From Henckelia pumila (taxonomy: Eukaryota > Streptophyta > Magnoliopsida > Lamiales > Gesneriaceae): a stretch of DNA of 64,000 nucleotides. The DNA lies in the NCBI RefSeq assembly GCF_033568475.1, contig NC_133122.1:187879449-187943448 (forward strand), given 5' to 3'. The notes under the pieces are model-generated. The model was given only the letters and a program-made list of their open reading frames with translations, searched no databases and had not been told where the DNA came from. Position numbers and translations under genes: made by a program. Positions 1-12,781 of the stretch are shown piece after piece (positions within the stretch are counted from its first letter, which is position 1; each line of letters starts with the position of its first letter).

Positions 1-41
1 GTAATTATGCCTTTGGCCTCTCTTTGTCTATCTTGTTACAG

Positions 42-1118
42 GCGCGAAAGTTACTGGATGAGATATTAGATAAGACTCTGGAAGTGGTGCCATATACAAC
101 TCCTAGCACTCTGGACGAAACTTCCACTCCAACTGATGTTGGAGTTCGACTATTTAAACGTGCTCCTCCTGGGATAGTTTTTGATCACATAGGTAAGGAG
201 TCATGTGACAATCAATTCTGTCATTGATTTCTGCGCATGTTTCATTGAAGTACCTTGAATTTGTCAGCCTAGAGGTGCTTACCGACTAATCTTTGAAGTG
301 CACTCCGTGATTGTTTTCTCTTCAGAATTGTAAATTGCTTTTTTCATTGTCTGACTTGTGTTTGATATTAGAAGTTGTTTTGTGTGACCAGATGAGCTTC
401 ATGGACCCAGCAAAAAACCAAAAATTCTCCCTGGAGAAGAGCTCGATGAAAAATCAAAGAAGGTGAGCATTTCTCTGATTTTGGCAACAATTTGACAAAG
501 TCGCCTTCGCAAAAAATTTGAGCTCAATAGAAATGTTGACGATAAAAGGTTTTTCATTTCAACATGCCTCATCGCGTGTAGATCTGGAACTGAAAAAATA
601 TAAGTCCATGATAATTATCCAATGTATACAAGTTCATGTGGTTTAGTATTGGGTAACAAAAGCCCATTAAATTACCCTTAATGCCATCTTGATCAAATAT
701 GAAGGGGATTGTGCACTAGGGGTCATGAACTTTTACACTCTAGAGATTTTGGAATCATTTTTTTTTGCCGAAAGCTCAAATGTTTGGGAGGTAGCGAAAA
801 CAATTAATTGATCCTTTGCCATGATTAACAGCCCGACTCCATGTGAAAATTTTCATGTTATACGGACTATACTTTTCATAAATTTTGTAGTTCAAGAAGC
901 GACTTCAGTCTGTTGTTGTCGATGGGGCTGATATTGCTATCGCATCACGGGTTGCATGCCAGAAGTCATTGGCTAAACTTGAAGCAAGAGAAGCAGCAGC
1001 TAAGGCAGCCGCAAAAAGAGAGGAAGATCGGGTAGCAGAGCTGAAAAGGATTAGAGGAGAAAGATGGCTTCCTTCAGTAGCCAGGGATATGAGAGTGGGT
1101 CCCCAAAATGGGAGATAA
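42..1118 (+). CDS. 3' end of an unrecognised plant gene (last three exons, 149 aa visible)
   Basis: Three coding exons read in one frame: 42-192, 392-462 and 891-1118, stop TAA at 1116-1118. Each intron has GT/AG ends, and phases agree (the first exon leaves 1 nt, completed by the 71-nt second exon). A pyrimidine-rich tract and CAG precede position 42, so the gene starts left of the window. The visible protein begins ARKLLDEILDKTLEVVPYTT, runs through a proline/threonine-containing linker (FKRAPPGIVFDHIDELHGP), and ends in a charged alanine/lysine-rich helix (LEAREAAAKAAAKREEDR) followed by RIRGERWLPSVARDMRVG. The helix looks like a coiled coil or a nucleic-acid-binding tail. I do not recognise the family. 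The clean splicing frame and protein-like composition make a real gene likely; function is unknown. Confidence 0.8.
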
Positions 1119-2560
1119 TGTACTTTAATAGTTGCAGTACCTAGTCAAGATTTTTCCTAACCAGGTTTCGGAATGAGAAAAGAATGTTGAAGCTTGTTCC
1201 AGGGTAAAATTTGCTTTGAGGATCGTTGTATTTCATTAAACCAACGCACACTCTCATGATTGTTGACTGTTGAGTTGATACAACTATTAAAGTTATGCAT
1301 AATGTAAATGAGAGACCATTTGTGATGTGTTTCTCATTTAGGGATTGAGCTGAATAGGTAGTGGGATGTAAGCTTTTTTTCCACGTAATATGCAACGGAT
1401 GCTTCTCATGATGGATTTCATCACATTCTCATCCATCTTCAGTCTAATTGTAGAAGTTGAGTGTTGAATGGCTCCGGTTCATTTTCTTTTCTTTTTGCTC
1501 TTTCTCCAGTTCTGAGCATTCGAAGATTGTGGCTCAGTTGGTAGGTTAAGCTGTTGAGCCTTTTCCATTGCGGGGTTGCTATTCATGCTTGGTGGATGGT
1601 TTGGAGCGAGGCATAGAAAATAGAGGTATAGTTGGCAAGATTGTTGTTCTGCTGTCATTTTTCATGCTTGGAGTTCCTTTTTGCTAGGTCCTTTGCTATA
1701 GCCGTTATGGTTTGTGTTTTAACTACTGATTGAAGTGGAATTAATGTCAATTTTCTTTGATATTATCTCGTTCTAATCTCAAGCACACTGCATCTGAACA
1801 TGGACCTATTGATGGATGATCTTTCTCAAACATCTCCAAATTTTGTGTTATATATAAGTTTATTCTATAACTCTGTCTTGTGCGTGTCATGAACCTACTC
1901 TCTCGACTGAGGACAATAGGCCACTTAAAAAACAGTAACAATACTTTTGACAAAAACAAAAAGAAAAAAACAGGTGGGATACGATCATACGACCTCAAAA
2001 ATAACGAATTCACCTTGCTTTGGATCCATATTCTCAGATAGCATTGTATTTACATGCATTCTGGTGGCACAATTAACAAATTGTGGGGACATCTGTCTGT
2101 CTTTTGTTACAGTAAATCAAGTATTATTTATTTGTATAGAACGAAAAAATAGACATGAAGGGCAGTAGTCATTATTGTTAATGGTGTAATCAATCACGTG
2201 ATCATAATCAATGAGTCATGAGAAGTCACACGTATCATTTTCGATAGTAATTGCATGATTCAAGAACGAACCACGAAACTGACAGAAATATATATCTACC
2301 TGCATCTCCTTTTCAAGAATTTATTATTTTATTTCTGGAAAATTATATAGGAGAATCTTATATATACTATTCAATAACTTGTCTGACTCCTCTAAAATAT
2401 GAAGAAGAAAGAAACATGGTGTTTGGGACAAAACAAACCAAACCAAACCAAACCAAACCAAACAGTCGATTCAATTCAAATAAACAAATACCGTTTGTGG
2501 TTTATGCACACTGGATACAAAAATAAATTAACCTACCACCGGAGTACCATTACCAGATTC
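1119..2560. other. 3' UTR of the left gene and intergenic spacer
   Basis: The first few hundred bases are probably the 3' UTR of the left gene. The rest separates two convergent genes. A short pentamer run of AAACC/CAAAC type lies at about 2430-2463. No supported gene or transposon was seen; short ORFs here lack codon structure or recognisable motifs. Confidence 0.5.
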
Positions 2561-5398
2561 TTACATGGAAGAATTAGAGCGCGATCGGCTGTGAAAAGCT
2601 TGATCCTTTCTTATGATAACAATTTTCTCATTTCCACCACCATCTTCCTTGCCTGTAGTGTCACACTTGTTCTTTGAAACCAAATTACTTGGGAACCGAA
2701 ATGCACTCTTCAATCCATGCATTAATCTCCGGCCGAGATTGATCTTTTCAACACTTGGAGACGAATCCTCTGATGAAGAAGAAGAAGAGCCTTCTACCCT
2801 AATTCTACTCCCATTAATGTTTCGGACAGTTGACGCAGAAATGGAACCAATCTGTCCCCTATCCACTCTGTTCCCCTCAGAGCTGAAACGAAAGCTCGCA
2901 GACCGGCCCCCCGAATTAATAACAGAACTCGTGTTCTCCACTTGATTCAACAGTTTCCTCATGCCATTCACTTCTTTCTCCAAAGACTGGATTCTGGAAT
3001 TTGTGGTGTTCATTACGTTCTTGAGCTGAGTGGCTTGGCGCATGGCGGCATCACGCTTGAGTATGGCACCGAGTGTGACTGCTGGGTCTAATTTCCGTTG
3101 GGTTAAGATGATGGAGCGCCGAGTGTTGAGCTGCTCGACGAACATGGCCTGGACGACGAATCTGAGCGGCATTCTGGGATTCTGGACTGCGTGCATCAGC
3201 ACTCGGTGGGATAGAATGCTGCAGTCTATGTAGTTGCACATCTGGGTTTTCTCATCCTCCAATACTCTTCTCTCCTTCTCCTGCAAATGTATCAAATTTC
3301 AGAAACTAATTTCAATCCAAATTAATTTAATTTGTACCTTGATATAAAGGTCAATGATCGTGTAGAGAACATCGTGACTCTCCGTCAAGCGTCGACTCAT
3401 TGACTCCAAAATCAACTGCAAATCCTCCACACGCAATCTCGTGACGTCATCCAAACATTCCTCTTCGCCCATCGAACTCAACGCCTCTATGCATCTGCTG
3501 ACGAGAGCCGCCGCCGTCTCCGCCTCCGGAAGCAGCGGGAAGCATGACCGCAGCACAATGGAAGCGTACTCCTTGTTAACTGAGACAGCACGGCGGAAAT
3601 AGGCTTCCGTTTTCTGCTGCAAATTCTCGTCCCTCGGCCCGCAAACCTCCGTCATCTCCAGCAACTCCGCGGCGGTGCGGAGTGCGGCGACGTTGAACGG
3701 CGTTATCGCGAGGTAAGATCCGTAACAGAAGTCCGTTATCAGGGCGAAAGTTTCGGCCGTTATGTTTAACGGCGGGTTGAGGGTTATTTCCGTCAATTTG
3801 CCGAGCTGCCGTTTCAAGTAGCCACTCTTCAGTGTCAAGACTTGCTGTCATCGAGGAAATAATAAATAGTTAAATGCCATGCATCGAATCGCATTTAATT
3901 TGAGAAATACAATTCATGGCACATTTATTTAGGTTAACGAACCTAATTTATTTTCACAAGGGTCATATAATAAAGGGAAAATTGTTCTTTTTGTTATGTA
4001 ATTTATATATTTTTCATTTTTTTTTTGGAATTTGTTGATAAATTAATATTGTGAATTGACAGATAATACGTTCAAGTTACATGATAAAAATGTAATTTTG
4101 ATATAATAAAGATATGTCAAACAAAAGAAATTAATAGAAGGAATGATTTCAAATCTACCGTATAAATTCATCGCACTTGTTTAAAAGTTTTTGAATTTCA
4201 AAGTTTAAAAAATTTTCCCCTTGGTGTTAGCTTATATAATTTATATCTATTACTATTATAAAACAAGAACATGTTATAATAATTACCTTTGATATTTTTA
4301 AGTTAACTTTCAAAAATAATCCTATATCTAATAAAGCAATTTTTAAAAATCAAATGTGCAATTCAATAATTTCAATTATTTTCAGATTTTGAAGGTAACT
4401 TCCATCGTGTATTAAATTGTTTGAGTTTGTTTTTTTAAAATAATAATAATTTTTTAAATAATAATAACTATTACATATATTTTATCTTCTAAAATAGTAA
4501 TTTAAAAATACATACATTAACTAAACTAGCTAGTATATATAAATTTTCATCACATTTCAAATAAATCAATCCATCTAAACAGGACCTCACAAAAATCAAA
4601 TCGAAACATTAATTTAATCGACAATTTAAAATTCCAGTTACAAAATCACCACAACGGTAGAAAAGTTAGTAAATTAATCAAATTAATTGGTTCATTCAAT
4701 TCAACCCGTTGGTGGATGTGTATTCCTAAAAACCACCGGTTAAACTATATATATATATATATATAATCCAAAATCAGTAGTGTAAGATTAAATTATTTTA
4801 AATTAGCCAATTTTGTGCATAACCTACCGATGATTGCCACTTTTCCCTCGAAATATCAAATACCTTAACTCAAAAATATAGAGAATTTTCTGTTGGACGC
4901 ATTTTCTGCAAAACTTATTGTATATTTACAACTACTAGTATATCATAACAATGTTAATTAAAGAACCCATTTTAATTTGTTTTAAAACCTTTTTTTTATT
5001 TTATAAAATAAATGTAGAAAAATAATAAGCTAGAAAAATGAAGAAACCTTATGGAGGCGGAAACAAGAACCCTGGACATGTATGACCACATCCGGATGCT
5101 GATCCACCCAGCTTCCATATGACCTGAGACTCAAAAACCAAAAAACCAAAATCGTTGGAAATTGAGAATCAACAAGTGATTTCTTTCGTTGTTTTGATTT
5201 TAATTTGTTTATTAATTAATCTCACCTGCAGGGTAATTTCTGGGTTGAAACATGATATGCATGTAGGATAGGCGAAGGGGTTGATTCCTGGGAAGGTATA
5301 GAAGATCCTTCTTCTTCTTCTTCTTCTTCTTCTTCGTCTTCATATATAGTTCCCACAATTCCCAGTTCATTCCAACCCCTCCTCAACCCCGCTTCCAT
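2561..5398 (-). CDS. BTB/POZ domain protein of the NPH3 family (At3g49900-like), complete, 491 aa
   Basis: Four exons on the minus strand: 5398-5226, 5123-5048, 3844-3338 and 3280-2561, all with GT/AG junctions and matching phases; 1476 coding nt in total. The start is the first ATG, opening MEAGLRRGWNELG. Residues 18-32 include an acidic run of nine Glu (GAA repeats). The BTB fold begins at about residue 60 (SWVDQHPDVVIHVQG) and continues in exon 3 (LKSGYLKRQLGKL, FALITDFCYGS, AAELLEMTE). The NPH3-like helical region fills exon 3 and the start of exon 4. A predicted coiled coil follows (LKNVMNTTNSRIQSLEKEV), then a Ser-rich acidic stretch and a basic C-terminus. In this family BTB domains act as CUL3 ubiquitin-ligase adaptors or scaffolds, often in auxin or phototropin signalling; the specific role of this subgroup is not known to me. 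Length is close to Arabidopsis At3g49900. Intron 2 is 1.2 kb and AT-rich. Confidence 0.93.
5308..5334. repeat. (CTT)9 microsatellite inside the BTB gene's first exon
   Basis: Nine CTT units on the + strand, read as GAA codons on the minus strand, encode nine Glu in the N-terminal tail of the BTB protein. Unit number may vary between alleles without breaking the frame. Confidence 0.85.
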
Positions 5399-6659
5399 CG
5401 TCTCTCTTCAAGAGAATATAGACTTTCATAAAATATGTATAAAAAACAGAATGTATTCAAAAAATTTTGTTGGTTAATTTAATTTATATATGCAGAGAGA
5501 GGCTATAGGGTTCGATCGATCGGAAGATGTTTGGCGCTTGTTTGGTTTAGATTAGGGAGCTGTGGTTGGTGCATTAATTGGTGGGCATGTGAACAATCAT
5601 AAATGCTTGCTGCATTTTGTGTACATTTCATTCATTCAAATCAAAATCTATACATACATACATATATAAAATAAAATAAAATAAAATTTTGTGGGGGGAA
5701 CCCCGGCCCATTAGTAGCAGTGCAGAGTTATATATTGTATATGCATATATGGAAGGACTGGAATGCACGGCTCCATTCACACTTTTGCTCCAATATATAT
5801 AATTATGTACACGTACGTACAGATATATGTAAATATATATGTTATAATAATAATTATGATGGGGAAAAGGGGAAAGAGTATAATTTTTCACGGGAAAATA
5901 TATCGAATGCTCTATCAATTGGCTATTTATGAGGATAGGCCATCCGTTTTGGAAGATATTTCTGTAGCTATAGTCTATACATGTTGATAAATTTATTGTT
6001 GGATTTTCTTTTAAAAGCATTAGTTGTGTAAACATCACTGGTCAATAGATATGCATGTATATGAATGCATAAAATAAGTACATCGTTTAAAAGTGTATTT
6101 TTTTTCGTTTGAAAGTGAATATTCATCTTTGGCATACGAGCGTTTTTCAAAAACTAATCTACTTGTCTGTTTACTCTCTTTTCTCTGTTTCTTTTTCAAA
6201 TAACTATTTCCCAATATTATTCATTCATTAATTTTAAGAATTTGAAACCAGAGAAGCAAAACGCCACAAAAATTAACACCATTATATTATAGGCTGCCTC
6301 GACTTTAAAATGCTCAAGTATATATAATAAAGGTTAATTTAATTGATTTAATTTAATTTAAATTAAAGAGTGACTTTAACATTAAATGTCGAAAACTACA
6401 AGTGGTGGATGAATTATGATAATTACTTGTGCAACAGTAGCAATCACACCACCAAATTGAAGGGCATCTGAATACCTTCGACTTTACTTCATTTCAAGTA
6501 ACGTCGTTTCTTAGAGAAAGTGTTACCTTTTTTTTAAAATATACTATAATATTATATATTTTTCAATGCAATTTTTCGTCAAAATTTCGATTAGTCGTTT
6601 TCCCCATTTTCGGATAAGGCATATATATCGATAATGCAGAGCAAATGAGAAGTTGCAAG
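5399..6659. other. Upstream region of the BTB gene and AT-rich spacer
   Basis: This holds the 5' UTR and promoter side of the minus-strand BTB gene and then AT-rich sequence with TA-rich runs around 5780-5870. I could not fix a TATA box or start site. A 136-codon ORF at 5628-6038 (-) is low complexity and has no family resemblance, so it is not called. No other feature was seen. Confidence 0.4.
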
Positions 6660-6992
6660 TAGAGGTGTCAAAATGGATTGGCGGTGTAGGCCGGCCTACA
6701 ACCCGTCGCAACCCACCATTAGGTGGGCGGACCGGCCCACGTTTAAGGCGTGTTGGAAAATCCCAACCCAACCCACCTATTTTAAGTGGCGGAACGGGCC
6801 AACCCGACGGTCTTACGTGTAATTTGGTGGGTTTTGGTGGGCCAACCCGCAACCCACTCCAACCCACCATTAGGCGGGGCGGTGGGGGCTGGCCCACCTT
6901 TAAGACGGGTTGGGAAATTACCAACCCAACCCACCTATTTTGTATGGCGGGGCGGGCCAACCCGACGGGCCTAGCCCATTTTGACACCTCTA
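6660..6992. mobile_element. hAT-type MITE, 333 bp
   Basis: Terminal inverted repeats TAGAGGTGTCAAAATGG and its complement bound the element. The flanking 8-bp duplications are GTTGCAAG (6652-6659) and GTCGCAAG (6993-7000), differing at one base. Eight-bp duplications and TAGRGGTG ends fit hAT elements. The interior is packed with variants of AACCCACC and GGCGGGCC, typical of subterminal repeats. There is no transposase; the 139-codon ORF inside is an artefact of these repeats. Confidence 0.88.
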
Positions 6993-7329
6993 GTCGCAAG
7001 CAATGCATTCAGCATTTAAGACATATAAGAAAATCTTTTATTAGAATTTTTTATAAATACAAATTTATATAGATAATAATCTCTTGTAAGTCCAAAATAA
7101 CAGAAAACCTGGAAACATGGCCCACAAGAGCTTACCACTCAAACTATATAAACACCGTTTAAAATCGCAAAACTAGCTGCAACGCCACCCTCGTTTGAAG
7201 ATGAGACCTTCGTTCACATCAAGTAAACAGAATGCTCGTTCATGATAACCTTATCCTTGTTCCTGCAGAATTTTTTTAAGTCATATTGTAATAGTCTGAT
7301 TCTTAATTAAGTTAATCAATTGTCTAAAA

Positions 7330-7916
7330 TCTAAACATGTTTAATTGGTCAAAACATGATTAAGATTTTAATTTGGGATTATAGAGTTGAAAATTGTATT
7401 CAGGTCGATTAAAAATGATTCAGCAGTTCGGAAGTACCGAACTGGTTTAGAAGACAATGTTCCAGTTCGGATGCACCGAGCAGTTCGGAAGTTCCTAACT
7501 GCAGATCGAAAAGTTCGATCTCATTTGGATATGAAACTATGACCTTTTTGATTGGTGATTTGACTCGAGAGAGTTTGAAAGCTCCAAACTCTGCAAGCAC
7601 AACCCGTTTTCCAATCAAAGGACATGTGTTCGGTGGCCAAAGATCGGAAGCTTCGATTGAGCGATCGGAAGATCCGACGTACGATCGAAAGCACCGACCC
7701 AAAGATCGGAAGTTTCAATTGATGCCTATAAATAGGAACTCGAGGAAGCCATTTATTTTCCAATTCCCAAAGTTCTCTCTCCTCATTTATAGTTGGTTTT
7801 AAGAGTTTCTATGCGTCGATGATAGCGAGGAGCTACCAAGATCATAGCGGAGTTGTGCCTAGAGTTTGGGGTCATCGTCATCAAAGGGCTAATGATGGAC
7901 GCACAAATTATTCCTA
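7330..7916 (+). mobile_element. LTR retrotransposon LTR fragment (same family as 47588-49043)
   Basis: The order of parts matches the solo LTR at 47588-49043: repeated TCGGAAG/TTCCGA-type palindromes (about 7430-7720), a TATA box in GATGCCTATAAATAGG, a CCAATTCC tract, and a downstream block ending in CTAATGATGGACGCA that corresponds to CTGACGACGGACGCA there. Left and right ends are not defined and no target duplication was found. The left edge is approximate. Confidence 0.7.
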
Positions 7917-8576
7917 CACTTTATTTTTAAAAAAACTTCAAATGTGCATTTAGAATAGTTCTGAAATTTCAAATGTAATGTGTAATTCAATGTACAACCC
8001 TAATTTTACATATAACATTACCCCATATTTTTATGGTTTTGATTGATATCTTCATTTCATATGTTCGAACTAGTAGTGCAGCAAATATGGTCATGTGATT
8101 TTTATGGGGCAATTGCAGAAGTTCTCGAGTACGTTACAATTACAAGTAATATATATATACAATAAAAACTAGCACATCGTGACACGTATAATATATGTGA
8201 TGCGTAGAAAAGTGGATAAAGAAGTTTTTGGATCTTTAGTTTTGGTGATTACAAAATGAACTGCCAAAAATTGTAAAACAGGTAGAAGATCTACGATAGC
8301 TCTATAAGATTCTCGGAACTGCTCAAAGACTCAAGAAAAATATTCGAACAGCTTGAAGAATCTTCAAACTGCTCTAAAAAGACTCATTAAGCTATTTGAA
8401 GATTTCGAGAAAAGATTCTAAGAAAAAATCTTCATGACTATTAAAGTCCGCAAGAGTTAATTCTACTTATATTAGGAAAATAACTTATATCACATGCAGT
8501 CAGAAATTAATGAAGAGTTTTGGAAGACTAATAAGACAATTCAGAAGAACACTTAAGTCATCAAAGATGAACGTTA
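7917..8576. other. Unassigned AT-rich sequence
   Basis: No ORF or repeat boundary is supported here. Phrases such as the run of AACTGCTC/AAGATTC variants at about 8300-8420 look like decayed transposon internal sequence, but I cannot place it in a family. Confidence 0.3.
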
Positions 8577-11342
8577 TGATATGAATCTAGGAGGCGCTCG
8601 AAGATTCATATGGTTCCAAGAAATGTCTCTTAATTTGTCATCAAGAATTAAAGGATTTTAGATCCATAAAAATTTAGTTGGAGGGCATAGAAGTAACTTT
8701 GGAAATTATTATGATATTTTCCAAGACCAAAGGAATCAAGAAAGTAAAGAAAACTTGAAGAAAATGCTAAAACGAATTCGAATGGATCGAATCCAAGGCG
8801 CGCCCGCGCTACTTCATTGGCGCGCCCGCGCTATGTTTTGCAATCGAGAAGCGTGCCCGCGCTGTTCTGGAAACTGTGAAGATTTATTTTGCGTAGCTTC
8901 TGAAAGAGTGGGTGCCCGGTGAGCCAACTTGTGGCTAAGGGCTTTTATGACTCTATGTATAAATAATCTTTTGTTTAATATAATTTACACTTTTATAATG
9001 GCGTTTACTTTATCTTTTATCATATTATTATGTTGTGACATAATATAAGATGTTTAGATGAAGACCTTGAATATACTATAGTGTATGTAAGATGTGGTGG
9101 CACATGGGGATGGCTATCATGAAACACATCTTATAGTCACTGTATATTCTAAATGGTTCCTAGTCGATTGAGCCGTCCGTTAATAAGGATAAGGATCGCT
9201 CGAGATTGAGACTAGCATTTGCGATGCCGAGTACCACGTTTCATTGGTATAGAACATAGAGATGTTCAAAGCATGCAAATGGATATTCATACGATGAATG
9301 ATCGAACTACCCTATCCGGACTTTCCAAGTGGTTATCACTTATCGAGTGGATAAAGTCCGCGGTTTTGGTTGTACACCATTAGTCCTTACTACTTGAAAC
9401 ATCATTGAGACTCTATATGCTAGTGCTGTACTTTGACTCATTTACCGACTCTATTGGGGTCATCAGGTGTCGGGATTGGGTACAGTTACGACACATATAG
9501 GAGTCGATGCTTTGTTGTCAAGGATTCACCACATACTTGCTAGTGTGGATATCCTATGCAATCTGAGGAGATATTAGTGTGACGAATCTCTGGCCAGAGT
9601 ACATGATTTGTTTTAAGAAATGGTTTCTTAGTAGCACATGCGATGTCACTATTTGATCTTCAAGATGTATTGCATAGTTATCGAATCTCGAACGACTCTC
9701 GATTTACCAATGGTTGTTGATTCGATCGGGATATATGGATGAAGGGACCGTACTGTACGCTAACCAAAATCTATTGGTTCTTGCTGGCACTATCAGTGAT
9801 ACCTAGGGAATCATGGGGCGATGTTGCTAGGCGCTCTTACCATGATTCGATGGGCAAGTCGGAAATTGTTGTTCCGAGTCACAAGGAGTTGTGAGCCTAC
9901 AGCTAGCTGTATCCCTGAACCATTGAGGGTCACACAAGTAATGGATTTTTAATCCCCGTTGAGATAATTAAATTTAAAGAGTTAAATTTAGTGAATAAAG
10001 AAGTGGGACTTCTTATATCAGAGTAGAAGAGTAAGATTTCCTAAAATGACATAGGGATGGGCATTTTTGGAAATCACTGAATTCGGATTTAGAAAATTTA
10101 TCTTGTCTTTAAAAGATGCAAAAATGGTTTCTGTGCACATTGGTGAAATTGGTTTATCAATCTGAGTCACGATGAATTTTATATTAATTTCTGAACATGC
10201 GGGCTTTGCTTGTCAGGCTTGAACTTATGACTAATGGGCCCTAAGCTGTTAGCAGCCCACATTATAAATAAGTTATTGCAGTACAGAAATTACACAACAG
10301 AGGTCACAAAATTTTCGAAAACCCTAGCTGTTTTTCTCTAGTGGCCGCCGCCCCCCTCTGTGTTTTCTCTCTGAAATCCAGCCTGTGAATTTCGAATTTG
10401 CAGTCTGGTTTAACGGATCAAATTCGTTAATTCTCTTCGTAGAAACTTCTGATAGATTTTCTAGTGCAATCTATCAGAGGGATTAAACTTCTGTTCGTGG
10501 ACCTGATTGAAGAATTGTTCGTCCATCAGTTCCTGGGATATACAACAAGAGCAGAGTTATCTGTTGGTGTCCATAATCTCGTTTCGAGATTCAAGGTAAA
10601 AATTTAATTGTTATTTAATTTTTACACGCACAATTTAATCGTAAAGTTTTGATACCCATGATATGGAATCGTTCCATATAAAATTTTTAAAACTTCCGCT
10701 GCACCGGGTATCAATTCTGATTGATCTGATCACCGTTTTCCAACAGCTTCAGCGTGCCCGCGCCTGATGTTCTCTCACACACACTTTGGTATGTTCGTGT
10801 GTGTGCGTGGTTTTTGATATATTTTTGATATGTTTAGATATATTGTGTTAGTTGGAGTCTTTTAAGTTTATTAGGAAACTTTTGAAAGATATCTTGGATA
10901 TCTTTAGATATATTTCTGCGATATCTTTTATTATTTTGTAGTTGTATTATAAATACACAATATATGTTCATTATTTAATAGAACAATTAAGAATTATTCA
11001 GTTTATTGATTTTTATCAATTCTTAAAATTCTCTCTAGAATTTTTCCAAAACTTTGCTTTGTTTTTATCAAGTCAAACTTATCAAAGTTTCATAAACTTT
11101 GTGGCGTTTGTCAATTTATTATCTTCATGGATTGTCAGAAACAAGTTTTCTAAAGGTTTTTTTGTGATTAATTGTTTATCTTATGATTATCTATTGTCAG
11201 TTTTGTTGTAAACTAGAGGTGGATATCCAAAATTACTTGTTCAAAAGATTGGGACAACATTATTGAATCTTTTTGTTATTGAATTGAGGGTACGATTCGT
11301 TTATAATCGTGTTTACTTTTCATGCATCCAAGATTCGCATCA
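8577..11342 (+). repeat. First LTR of the tandem Gypsy element (about 916 bp, interrupted)
   Basis: It starts TGATATGAATCTAGG and ends GATTCGCATCA. It is interrupted at 8901-10745 by a solo Copia LTR plus a 5-bp duplication. It contains GCGCGCCCGCGCT motifs (8799-8860), a TATA-like TTGTATTATAAATAC at about 10940, and is directly followed by the primer-binding site at 11343. Confidence 0.85.
8901..10745 (+). mobile_element. Solo LTR of a Copia element, 1845 bp
   Basis: It begins TGAAAGAGTGGGTGCC and ends CACCGTTTTCCAACA. Five-base duplications GCTTC flank it exactly (8896-8900 and 10746-10750). It is the reverse-complement counterpart of the LTR at 61869-63714 (1846 bp), which is attached to a Copia RNase H end. 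A TATA-like CTATGTATAAATAATC lies near its start (about 8952). With only one LTR and intact duplications, this is the product of LTR-LTR recombination. Confidence 0.92.
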
Positions 11343-11362
11343 TTTGTTATCAGAGCTTAAGG
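11343..11362 (+). other. Primer-binding site (initiator tRNA-Met type)
   Basis: TTTGTTATCAGAGCTTAAGG directly follows the first LTR. It matches the plant TGGTATCAGAGC primer-binding site with one change. A second, better copy (TTTGGTATCAGAGC) follows the second LTR at 15265. Confidence 0.8.
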
Positions 11363-11896
11363 TTCACTTGATCAAGTAAGTTGTATCTTTCTATTTTTTT
11401 GTCTTATCTATTCTTTGTTCTTCTTATCCGTTCTTCGTGTTCTTCGTTCTTCGTTCGTCGTTCGTCGTTCTGTCAATCTTGTTGCCCAAGTTTCGTGTCT
11501 TGTGCTACAAGTTATTCAAACAAAAAAGAGAAAATTCAAAAATTAAAAAAAATCAAAAATTCTAGTAAAAAAAATTAGAGGAGAAAGACCAAAATCTTCA
11601 GAAAAAAAAAGAATCAAAATAACTTGTGACAAATTTCTTGTGTCCTGTGAGTCTTGGGTACCAAGTCTATTTCAATCTTCATAAGTCAATTTCTTGTTTT
11701 TTGTGCAATCTACGTGAGTCGATTGTCAAGTTTTTACAAGTTTTGAACTTGTGAGTTTGATATTCTTCAACCACAAAGCATAAGCTATTCATTATTTGAG
11801 TGAAAAAAAAAAGTGCTTGAGTGATTTTCTTTGGAGTGACTAGTGAGAATTTGTGTGGGGTAAATTTTTGTTACTAACCTTTTTTTTGCAGGTACG

Positions 11897-12781
11897 ATGT
11901 CCTATAAAAATTATTTTGTTGGTGAATATGATGAGTATATGGAGAGTAAAAGAAGATTTTATGGGTGTGGTAGTAATAAAAGAAAAGATGAATGTAGTAG
12001 TGAGAATTAGGGGAGAGAAAAAAGAGATTATGGGAGTAGGAGAGAGAGAAAAATTGATGAGTATAGTGATGTGTATAGATATGATGGTTTTTGTGGAGAA
12101 AGAGATTTTGAATATTATTTGGATAGGCTTAAGAAAAATAAAATTCCGTCGTTCTATGGATATTCGGAGTCGGAGTCATATTTGAAGTGGGAAAAAAAAG
12201 TAGAGAGTGTATTTGAAGGTCGTGATTTTTCTGAAGCTAAGAAGGTTAAAATTGTCTTACAAGAGTTTACCGACTATGCTTGCAATTGGTGGGATAAAGT
12301 GGTGGTGAATAGGAAAAGACATGGAATAAGTCCTATTTCTACATGGAATGTGATGAAAAGAGTGATGCGAAAACGTTTTTCTCCTAAACACTACGAAGTT
12401 ACCAAGCGTGAATATCAAGGTACATCTAAACTTTCAACGTCTAGTACTTGTGATATTGTATGTTTATGGTGTCATAAAAAAAATGAGCATGATATGAGTC
12501 AATGTCTAAAGGAGGTTATGTTGAAAGTGGAGGATTCTCAAGTAGATGTTGAATCCAATGTTGAAATTGATGATGAATTAAAAGTTGAAGTTGAGAAAAT
12601 TGAGGTTGATGATATTTCAACTAATGATGATGTGAGTGTTGAAATATGTGCGGTGGAGGGTGAACCATTGTTTGATGAGAATTCTTCTGTTGTGCATGTT
12701 GTAGATGATAATCTTGTTGGTATCACTTGTGAGTCTATTAATGAGTCTTGTAATCAGTCTTTGCAATTGAATCCAAAATAA
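11897..12781 (+). pseudogene. Gypsy gag pseudogene
   Basis: A reading frame opens at ATG 11897 (MSYKNYFVGEYDEYMES), just after a polypyrimidine-CAG that looks like a 3' splice site. It meets an in-frame TAG at about 12008-12010 and continues to TAA at 12781. The later part carries a Retrotrans_gag-like block (YLDRLKKNKIPSFYGYSESE, FTDYACNWWDKVVV) followed by a CCHC-like knuckle (CLWCHKKNEHDMSQC). The acidic tail is rich in Val, Glu and Asp. Gag packages element RNA in virus-like particles. The premature stop makes this copy defective. Confidence 0.8.

Noticed and set aside
5628-6038. 136-codon minus-strand ORF
   Set aside because: Low-complexity TA-rich sequence with Tyr/Ile runs, no family features.
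6653-7072. 139-codon ORF on + and 154-codon ORF on -
   Set aside because: Both come from proline/glycine-coding repeats inside the hAT MITE at 6660-6992.
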